From assembly GCA_046331705.1 (NCBI GenBank), contig JAXLQJ010000028.1, forward strand, positions 31,592-95,591: a DNA stretch of 64,000 nucleotides, read 5' to 3'. Below the pieces are notes generated by a model. It was given only the letters and a program-made list of their open reading frames with translations. It was not told where the DNA came from and ran no database searches. Shown here piece by piece: positions 58,114-64,000 of the stretch; within the stretch, counting starts at the first letter, position 1; each line of letters starts with the position of its first letter. The stretch is from JADJOY01 sp046331705 [NCBI: bacterium]. Its GTDB lineage: Bacteria; JADJOY01. Position numbers and translations under genes: made by a program.

Positions 58114-59475
58114 TCAGCGCCGCGGCGGCGAGGGCGGCGGCAGCGAGTGGAAGGACTGGGGGCGACCACGCACGAGGGCGTTATACACGCAGTCCGTCAC
58201 GTAGCCTGCCGGCGTGAGGTAGTACTTGGTGCAGTTGCGCGCCTCGGCGTAGTCCATTCGCTCCGCGTCGAGGAACTTCTCGACGAAGATCCCGACCACC
58301 CCGCGCGCGGCGCCGCGGCCCGCTCGCCAGCCCAGGATCGAGCCGGCGGCGCGCGCGGCGGCGGCGCCCTTGCGCCAATGACGCAGCGCCGCGCCCGGGC
58401 TCGTGAGCCGATTGAGCGCCACGTAGTCGCCCGCGCGACCGACGGCGAAGGTACCGAGCAGGCAGGTTCGAGCGCTGGCGGCGAAGGAACGCTTGCGCAG
58501 CACGAATCCCGCCCAGCGTCCGACGGTCTGCCACTTCCGCGCCGCGTCCACGAAGTCGTCCTTGGTGACGCGACCGCCGGTCTGCTCGCCCACACGATCG
58601 AGGAAACGCGCCAGATCGAAGTCGCGGCTCGTGCCCGCGCCGAGCGCGCTGCGCCCCAGGTTGGCCACCGGCAAGAACGAGACCTGCGCGACGTGCTCGC
58701 TCTCGAGCCCGAGCTGGATCATGCGCCCGACGTGATCGTCGTTGAGCCCCTCGACCACCGTCGCCACCAGCACCACCTGGATGCCGGCCTCGCCCAGCAG
58801 CCGGATCAGCTCGAGCTTGCGCGCGGTGAGCCCCTCGTGCCCGCGCAGGACCGCGTGCACGCGGTCGTCGAGACCGTCGAATTGGAGCACCACCGAGCGC
58901 AGCCCGGCGGCCCGGAATCGGTCCACCATGGCGCGATCGACGACGTGACCGTTGGTGTTGAGCTTGACCGCGAAGCCCGCGCCGCGCAGCCATTCGAGCA
59001 GCTCGGGCAGATCCTTGCGCAGCGTGGGCTCGCCGCCGATGACCGAGATCTCCGGCGGGTTCGGCAGGCGTGCCAGCCGTTCACACTCCGCGCGAATGAG
59101 CTCGAGCGGAAGCCCACCCTGCACGTCGGGTGACGACTGGGAGAAGCACGCGGGACACGTGTAGTTGCAGCGCTCGGTGACGTCGATCTTGATCTCGGTC
59201 GCCGGCGGGGGCGCGCCGCCGAGCGGCGTGAAGACCGAGCCGCTGCGTGTGGCTTGGCCGTGATCGATCACCCGCCGCAACCGCTCGTGGAAGGCCGCGT
59301 CGCGCTTGTGGAGCACGCGCTCCTCGCCGCAGCGTGGGCAGCGGCGCACGAGGTACCAATCCCCGTCCTGCTCGACCAGCTCCGCGGGGCAGAGCGTGCC
59401 GCAGCGCGGGCAGGGGCTCTCGGTGGCGCGCCGCGCTCCGCTCACCTCGTGGCGCGGTTCGCGCGCCGCCGTCAC
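58114..59475 (-). CDS. Radical SAM enzyme with N-terminal zinc ribbon, paralogue of 54224-55678
   Basis: 453 residues from GTG 59475, which overlaps the upstream stop (GTGA). A four-cysteine ribbon (C22/C25, C46/C49, in CPRCGTLC and CPRCGEE) precedes the radical SAM motif CNYTCPAC (C103, C107, C110) in IDVTERCNYTC. ISVIGGEPTLRKDLPELLEWL and VVLQFDGLDDRVHAVLRG follow. The C-terminal NCTKYYLTPAGYVTDCVYN matches the extra-cysteine block of its paralogue position by position. It forms an operon with two cobalamin-type radical SAM enzymes upstream. Same tentative Tes/MJ0619-like assignment; the substrate is not readable. Confidence 0.78.
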   Translation of the reverse strand: MTAAREPRHEVSGARRATESPCPRCGTLCPAELVEQDGDWYLVRRCPRCGEERVLHKRDAAFHERLRRVIDHGQATRSGSVFTPLGGAPPPATEIKIDVTERCNYTCPACFSQSSPDVQGGLPLELIRAECERLARLPNPPEISVIGGEPTLRKDLPELLEWLRGAGFAVKLNTNGHVVDRAMVDRFRAAGLRSVVLQFDGLDDRVHAVLRGHEGLTARKLELIRLLGEAGIQVVLVATVVEGLNDDHVGRMIQLGLESEHVAQVSFLPVANLGRSALGAGTSRDFDLARFLDRVGEQTGGRVTKDDFVDAARKWQTVGRWAGFVLRKRSFAASARTCLLGTFAVGRAGDYVALNRLTSPGAALRHWRKGAAAARAAGSILGWRAGRGAARGVVGIFVEKFLDAERMDYAEARNCTKYYLTPAGYVTDCVYNALVRGRPQSFHSLPPPSPPRR

Positions 59476-61172
59476 GGCGCCTCGGACGCGGCCACGTGCG
59501 CGAACGGGGCCGCCCCCAGCATCGCGGGCTCGGTCGCCGGCGCATCCTCGCCGCGCTGCTCCACGTGCGGACGCGGCGCGACGCCGGTGCGAAGTCGCGC
59601 CGACTCGGGTTGCCGAAACGGCAGCCGCGCCGTGCCCCGCCGGAAGCCCGGCCAGACGCGACGCACCAGATAGGTCGCGTAACGCTCGGGCGTGCGGATC
59701 GCTTCGAACCGCTCCATCCGCTCGTGCCCGCGCTTGCCGCGCGCGCGCCACCACTCGCGGATCCGACCCGCGTAGCCCACGACCGCCCACACCGCCGTGT
59801 AGCCCGGATGCGGCAGGAACCGATAGCGACGCTTCGCCGCGAACCAGCGAATGATCCCCGCGGGCAGGTACGGCGTCAGCACGAACAGCATGCCGAGCTT
59901 GCGAATCGCCGCCTCGGTCCGATAGCCGCCGAGCGCGACCCGCTGCACGGATTCTCCATCCAGGATCCGCTCCACCGCGGCGTGGTCGAGCAAGCCCTGC
60001 TCGCGCGCGATGTCGAGCACCGCGGTCCCTGGATAGTAGGCGCAGTAGAACGCGTTCACCTCCGCGGGCGGATCGTCGACCAGGTCGAGCAGCGAGCGCA
60101 CCAGACCGGCCTCGGTCTCGAGCGGCAGATTGAGGATGACGTCCAGCCCCAGGGGCACGTCGTACTGGCGTGCCAGCCGCAGCGAGCGCCGTACCTCTTC
60201 GTCGCTCTCGCCGCGGTAGGCGACGCGGCTGCGCACCTGTGGATCGAACGACTGCACTCCCACCTCGAGCGAGCGGCAGCCGGCGTCGGCCAAGGCCTTC
60301 ACCACGTGCTCGTGGATCGTGTCGGGGCGAGCCAGGCAGAAGAACGGCAGGCCGATCGTGTCGCGGTAGCTCGCGCAGAATTCCTCCACCCACGGCCAGC
60401 TCTCGGTGAAGGTCTCGTCCTCGAAGCGCACCGAACGCGGCGACAAGTGCTCCTTCGCCTGGCTCAGCTCGTCGATGACGTTGGCGACCGACCGCTGCCG
60501 CACGTACTGGCTGTTGGGCAGCCGGTAGAGCCGCTTGCCGTGCCAGTGATGGCAGAACGAGCACGAGTACGAGCAGCCGCGCTGCGCCATGATCGGATAG
60601 CCGAACTGGAAGCCGCGCGCCTCGGCGAGGTAGAGGTTCTTGTTCGGAAACGGCAAGGTGTCGAGATCGGCGATCAGCGGGCGCACCGGATTGACCTGCA
60701 CCTCGCCCGTGCCCGGTTTCCGGAACGCGAGGTTCTGGATGGCGGCGGTGGGGGCGCCGCTCGCGAGCGCGTCGACGAGCTCCACGATGGCGTCCTCGCC
60801 CTCGCCCCGGATCACGAAGTCGATCTCGGGGTTGCGCAGCACGCGCTCGGGAACCGCCGTGGGATGGACGCCGCCCAGGACGATGGGCACGTCCCGGCGG
60901 CGCTTCACCTTGCGCGCCAGCCGCAGCGCCCACGGAAATGCCGGGCTCAGCACGCCGAGGCCGACCAGATCGGGCTCGAGCGCCGCGATCCGATCGGCGA
61001 TCCGATCGGAGGAATCGAGCAGGCGAGCCAGCGTCGGGAACGAGACGAACCCGTCGTTGAAGAGCACCGGGTCGAAGGCGAGGCTGACGCGATGGCCCGC
61101 CCGCTCGAGCACCGCCGCGAGGTACTCGATCCCCAGGTTCTCGAAAGCGGCGAACGCGAGCACGACGTGCAT
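59472..61172 (-). CDS. Cobalamin-binding-type radical SAM enzyme
   Basis: 566 residues. The N-terminal domain (1-150) has ENLGIEYLAAVLERAGH, DLVGLGVLSPAFPWA, IVLGGVHPTAVPE and FVIRGEGEDAI. The radical SAM barrel carries CSYSCSFC (C200, C204, C207). A C-terminal region with Trp/Arg-rich WFAAKRRYRFLPHPGY and a hydrophobic stretch may contact the membrane. ATG 61172 is chosen for its GAGAGGAA site; GTG 61196, which overlaps the upstream stop as GTGA, is an equally arguable start. Relatives include BchE, HpnJ, HpnR and the GDGT ring synthases; which reaction applies is unknown. Confidence 0.85.
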   Translation of the reverse strand: MHVVLAFAAFENLGIEYLAAVLERAGHRVSLAFDPVLFNDGFVSFPTLARLLDSSDRIADRIAALEPDLVGLGVLSPAFPWALRLARKVKRRRDVPIVLGGVHPTAVPERVLRNPEIDFVIRGEGEDAIVELVDALASGAPTAAIQNLAFRKPGTGEVQVNPVRPLIADLDTLPFPNKNLYLAEARGFQFGYPIMAQRGCSYSCSFCHHWHGKRLYRLPNSQYVRQRSVANVIDELSQAKEHLSPRSVRFEDETFTESWPWVEEFCASYRDTIGLPFFCLARPDTIHEHVVKALADAGCRSLEVGVQSFDPQVRSRVAYRGESDEEVRRSLRLARQYDVPLGLDVILNLPLETEAGLVRSLLDLVDDPPAEVNAFYCAYYPGTAVLDIAREQGLLDHAAVERILDGESVQRVALGGYRTEAAIRKLGMLFVLTPYLPAGIIRWFAAKRRYRFLPHPGYTAVWAVVGYAGRIREWWRARGKRGHERMERFEAIRTPERYATYLVRRVWPGFRRGTARLPFRQPESARLRTGVAPRPHVEQRGEDAPATEPAMLGAAPFAHVAASEAP

Positions 61173-61192
61173 GGGATTCCTCTCGACGTGCG

Positions 61193-62620
61193 TCACTCGC
61201 GGAAGTACGTGCGGTACTGGCGCAGCAGATCCGGGGCCTCGCGCACCAGCTCGGGAAAGCTCTTACCCGAGCGCTCGCCGTAGCCCAAGGCCTGCCCCAG
61301 AAAGAAGAGCGCGAGGTAGAGCGGCCCGAGATCGTGCCGGGCGAGGCGCTCGATCGTCGGGATGAACCACGGGAAGCGCACGCCCACGGCGAAGAGCTTC
61401 TGGACGCGCAGCACGGCGTCGATCTCGTCGCCGCCGACGTAGCGGCCGTGAAACGAGCGGAACTCGCCCTCGGTGGCCGCGAGCTCCACCAGGCCGCGCT
61501 CGAGGCCCTGCTCGGTGAGCTCGAGCCCGCGGTAGGGCTGGAACACGAAGCCGAGCACCGATTGCGGACGGATGCGGGCGTTGAGCCGCACCGTGTCGAG
61601 CGCGTCGGCGAGCGTCTCGCCGGGAGCACCGAAGATGTTGGTGGTGTGGAACTCGATGCCGGCCGCGTGCAGCGCCTGGGCGCAGCGGACGATCTGATCG
61701 TCGGACACGTACTTCTTGAGGAGGCGGCGACGCAGCTCGGCGTTGCCGCTCTCGACCCCGAACGAGACCTGGTAGCAGCCCGCGCTGGCCAGGTGCCGCG
61801 CCACCTCGGGCGTGAGGGTCTGCGCCACCACGTTGCAGCGAAACGGCAGCGCGACCCGCCGCGCGTAGACCTCGAGGAACTCGTCGAGCCAGCGCGCCGA
61901 CCAGTTGAAGACGTCGTCGTAGAAGTGGACCCGCTCGAGACCGTAGCGGGCGCGGACCTCGAGGATCTCGTCGCACACCGCGTCCGGCGAACGGAAACGA
62001 AGGTAGTTCTCGGGGTCGGGATGCAGCGATTTGTAGCCTTCGTTGAAGCAGAAAGTGCACTTGTACGGGCACCCGCGCCCTGCGATGAAGGGCTTGATCG
62101 AGTTCTCGCGCAAGAACGGATGAGCGTCGTAGTAGAGCCGCCGATCCGGCCACGGCAGTGCGTCCAGATCCGCGAGAAACGGCCCGAGCGCGTTGTGCCG
62201 CACGGCGCCGCCGGCCTCGCGCCAGGACAGGTTCGGTGTGCTCCCGGGGTCCTCGCGCCGCTCCAACGCGTCGCAGAGCGCAGGCAGCGCCTCCTCGCCC
62301 TCGCCGCGCACGAGCCAGTCGTAGGCCTCGTCGCGGATGACGTCCGGACAGAACGTGGGATGAGGACCGCCGAGGACGATCGGCACCCGCGGCAGCGCTT
62401 CGCGCAACGCGGCGACGACGCGCCGGGTCCAAGGCAACCGGATCGTCGGCACGCTGAAGCCGACGAGATCGGGGCGAGCCGCACGCACCTGCTCGACGAC
62501 CCGCGCCACCTCGAAGCCGACGATCGCCGTGCTGCGATGCCCGCGCGGCGCGAGCGCCGCAGCGAGGCTCATCAGCCCGATCTGCTCGAAGTAGAGATCC
62601 TGGACGAAGACGACGTGCAT
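61193..62620 (-). CDS. Cobalamin-binding-type radical SAM enzyme
   Basis: 475 residues beginning MHVVFVQDLYFEQIGLMSLAAAL. The N-terminal domain includes DLVGFSVPTIRLPWT, VLGGPHPTFCPDV and WLVRGEGEEALP. The 4Fe-4S motif is CPYKCTFC (C184, C188, C191), then HFYDDVFNWSARW and VSFGVESGNAELRRRLLKKYV, typical of B12-rSAM barrels. First gene of the leftward radical SAM operon that includes 59472-61172 and 58114-59475. Upstream it shares a gap with a fourth enzyme running the other way. Confidence 0.86.
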   Translation of the reverse strand: MHVVFVQDLYFEQIGLMSLAAALAPRGHRSTAIVGFEVARVVEQVRAARPDLVGFSVPTIRLPWTRRVVAALREALPRVPIVLGGPHPTFCPDVIRDEAYDWLVRGEGEEALPALCDALERREDPGSTPNLSWREAGGAVRHNALGPFLADLDALPWPDRRLYYDAHPFLRENSIKPFIAGRGCPYKCTFCFNEGYKSLHPDPENYLRFRSPDAVCDEILEVRARYGLERVHFYDDVFNWSARWLDEFLEVYARRVALPFRCNVVAQTLTPEVARHLASAGCYQVSFGVESGNAELRRRLLKKYVSDDQIVRCAQALHAAGIEFHTTNIFGAPGETLADALDTVRLNARIRPQSVLGFVFQPYRGLELTEQGLERGLVELAATEGEFRSFHGRYVGGDEIDAVLRVQKLFAVGVRFPWFIPTIERLARHDLGPLYLALFFLGQALGYGERSGKSFPELVREAPDLLRQYRTYFRE

Positions 62621-62662
62621 GCGAAGGGCGCGAAGGGAACTCGATCTTAGCGCAACGGCGGT

Positions 62663-62670
62663 CTTATACT
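62663..62670. promoter_or_regulatory. -10-like island in the divergent radical SAM gap
   Basis: TATACT (62665-62670, plus) and TATAAG (62668-62663, minus) each match five of six -10 bases. The minus one lies at a normal distance from ATG 62620; the plus one would imply a leader of about 190 bases. No convincing -35 is seen. Confidence 0.3.
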
Positions 62671-62863
62671 TCGTCGCCTCCCGATCGCCGCGCCCGAGCC
62701 CGTTCTTGGTGCCCGCCACTTCGAGTCGCACGCCTCGCACGCGCGCCGACCGCTGCATCGACGCCGCTTCGACCCGGCCGCGTGCCGCGTGGCTCGCCGC
62801 GCGCGCGCCGCGCCGCCCCGCCTCGCCACGCCCGTTCTCGCGAAGTGCATCCGGAGCCCCGCC

Positions 62864-64000
62864 ATGCGCGTCCTGCTGGTGAACCCGACGGTCCTCGACA
62901 ACCCGCTGGTCGAGCCCAACCTCTCGCTCGGTTACCTGGCGACGGCCTTGCGCGCCGCCGGACACGAGCCCGTGATCCTCGACGAGCTCAAGAAGCCCGC
63001 GCATCGGCCGCGCGATCTACGCACGTATCTCGAGCAGCAGCGCTTCGACGCCGCAGGCGTCCACGTCTACGCGATGAACGCGCTCAAGGCGCGCGCGATC
63101 CTGCGGACCTTCCGCGAGGTCAACCCGCGCGGCGTCACGCTGCTCGGAGGCCCGTACGTGGCCGCCACTCCCGAGGCCGCGATGAACGTGGTGCCCGAGG
63201 CCGACTACGGCTTCCACGCGGAGGGAGAGCGCGGCGTGCCGCGGCTCCTGGATCGCCTCGCGGCAGGCGCCTTGGGCGACCCCACCACCGTCGAGAACCT
63301 GGTGTGGCGCGACGGCGACCACGTGTGCTTCGGGCCCAAGGTCTTCGAACCCAACCTGGACGCGCTGGGCGTGCCCGCCTGGGACCTCATCGCGCCGGCG
63401 CACTACAGCATGAGCCCGCTCGGCATCTTCACCCAGCGATTGCCGCTGGCGACGATGATCACGAGTCGCGGCTGCCCGTACCCCTGTAATTTCTGCACCA
63501 TCAAGTCGATCACGGGCAATCGCACCCGCCGCCGCAGCGTGGCGCACGTGCTCGACGAGATCCGGTTGCTCAAGCGCGAGCACGGGGTGCGCGAGATCCA
63601 CTTCGTCGACGACCACATCCTCGGCAACCCGGACGGCAACCAGAAGGGACCGACCTGGCTGACCGAGCTGTGCGAGGCCATGGTGCGCGAGCGGATCGAC
63701 GTCACCTGGACGGTGCCGCAAGGAGTGCGCCTCGACGGCCTCGACGAGCCGCTGGTGCGGCTCATGGAGCGCGCCGGCTGCCACGCCATCGGCGTGGGCA
63801 TCGAGAGCGGCAGCCAGCGGGTCCTCGACGCCATGGAGAAGAAGCTCGATCTCGCGACCATCCGCGAGAAGGTCGCGCTGGTTCGGCGCGCGACCAAGAT
63901 CAAGGTCGAGGGCCTCGTGATGCTCGGCTACCCCGGCGAGACGCCCGAGGAGATCGACGCGACCATCCGCATGGTTCAGGCGCTGCCGCTCAGCTTCTGC
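62864..64000 (+). CDS. Cobalamin-binding-type radical SAM enzyme, 3' end cut by window edge
   Basis: The frame opened by ATG 62864, behind GGAG, runs 379 codons to the edge without a stop. The N-terminal domain has MRVLLVNPTVLDNPLVEPNLS (split at the Pro), SLGYLATALRAAGHEPV, VTLLGGPYVAATPE and FHAEGERGV. The 4Fe-4S motif CPYPCNFC (C204, C208, C211) leads into RRRSVAHVLDEI, HFVDDHILGNP and AIGVGIESGSQRVLDAM. It is divergent from the other radical SAM operon. The missing C-terminus prevents any guess at substrate class. Confidence 0.85.
   Translation, partial: MRVLLVNPTVLDNPLVEPNLSLGYLATALRAAGHEPVILDELKKPAHRPRDLRTYLEQQRFDAAGVHVYAMNALKARAILRTFREVNPRGVTLLGGPYVAATPEAAMNVVPEADYGFHAEGERGVPRLLDRLAAGALGDPTTVENLVWRDGDHVCFGPKVFEPNLDALGVPAWDLIAPAHYSMSPLGIFTQRLPLATMITSRGCPYPCNFCTIKSITGNRTRRRSVAHVLDEIRLLKREHGVREIHFVDDHILGNPDGNQKGPTWLTELCEAMVRERIDVTWTVPQGVRLDGLDEPLVRLMERAGCHAIGVGIESGSQRVLDAMEKKLDLATIREKVALVRRATKIKVEGLVMLGYPGETPEEIDATIRMVQALPLSFC

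Noticed and set aside
58114-62484. A single 1456-codon leftward frame that could suggest a giant fusion enzyme
   Set aside because: Codons before GTG 59475 are shadow of two separate radical SAM genes in another frame. The true genes are joined by GTGA overlaps.
1-64000. CRISPR arrays, tRNA or rRNA genes, insertion sequences, phage genes
   Set aside because: I saw no regularly spaced repeats with unique spacers, no tRNA- or rRNA-like sequence, and no transposase or integrase motif.

Overview
The window is high-GC bacterial DNA, roughly 70% by eye, tightly packed with genes on both strands. I recognise 34 protein-coding genes, two of them cut by the window edges. I see no rRNA, tRNA, insertion sequence, prophage or CRISPR array. 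Six membrane multihaem cytochromes, CSLREA/beta-helix and FG-GAP surface proteins with Arg-rich C-terminal anchors, a MopE-type metal-binding motif, a DUF2330-like protein and many cobalamin-type radical SAM enzymes suggest an environmental delta-proteobacterial lineage (Myxococcota, Desulfobacterota, Binatota or similar). There is no phylogenetic marker gene, so this placement is an inference.

Layout. (1) 1-8767: a truncated membrane multihaem cytochrome, then a forward operon of a cobalamin-type radical SAM enzyme, a membrane-anchored beta-propeller, a dihaem cytochrome c and a pentahaem membrane cytochrome; a hotdog thioesterase runs the other way. (2) 8839-21277: exported proteins: a DUF2330-like protein, a pentahaem cytochrome coupled to an FG-GAP propeller, two CSLREA beta-helix proteins, an FG-GAP/thrombospondin-type-3 protein and an arylsulfotransferase-family protein. 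(3) 21412-33368: a second propeller-cytochrome-propeller module, a HEAT-repeat protein, an aminotransferase/dehydrogenase pair typical of amino-sugar synthesis, and another pentahaem cytochrome. (4) 33462-51744: a cell-surface glycan region with polytopic glycosyltransferase-like proteins, a GT2, an epimerase, an SDR, two carbamoyltransferases, a membrane diiron ferritin-like protein, a DUF5989-like mini-protein, two SGNH hydrolases, an SUMF1-type domain fused to a membrane domain, and a polysaccharide deacetylase. (5) 51784-64000: a sixth multihaem cytochrome and a radical SAM locus with two zinc-ribbon radical SAM paralogues and three cobalamin-type radical SAM enzymes.

How the genes fit together. 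Adjacent genes very often overlap by four bases (ATGA or GTGA), so the operon calls are firm. Two themes dominate. The first is electron transfer in the membrane: each of these cytochromes joins a hydrophobic, partly His-bearing membrane part to five periplasmic c-type haem sites, and three of the six are translationally coupled to a beta-propeller protein. The second is envelope modification: glycans decorated by amination, carbamoylation, deacetylation and possibly acyl or sulfo transfer, plus a radical SAM set whose two zinc-ribbon members resemble tetraether-lipid-synthase/MJ0619-type enzymes. That last resemblance is from motif memory only; if it holds, 54224-64000 is a candidate locus for unusual membrane lipids.
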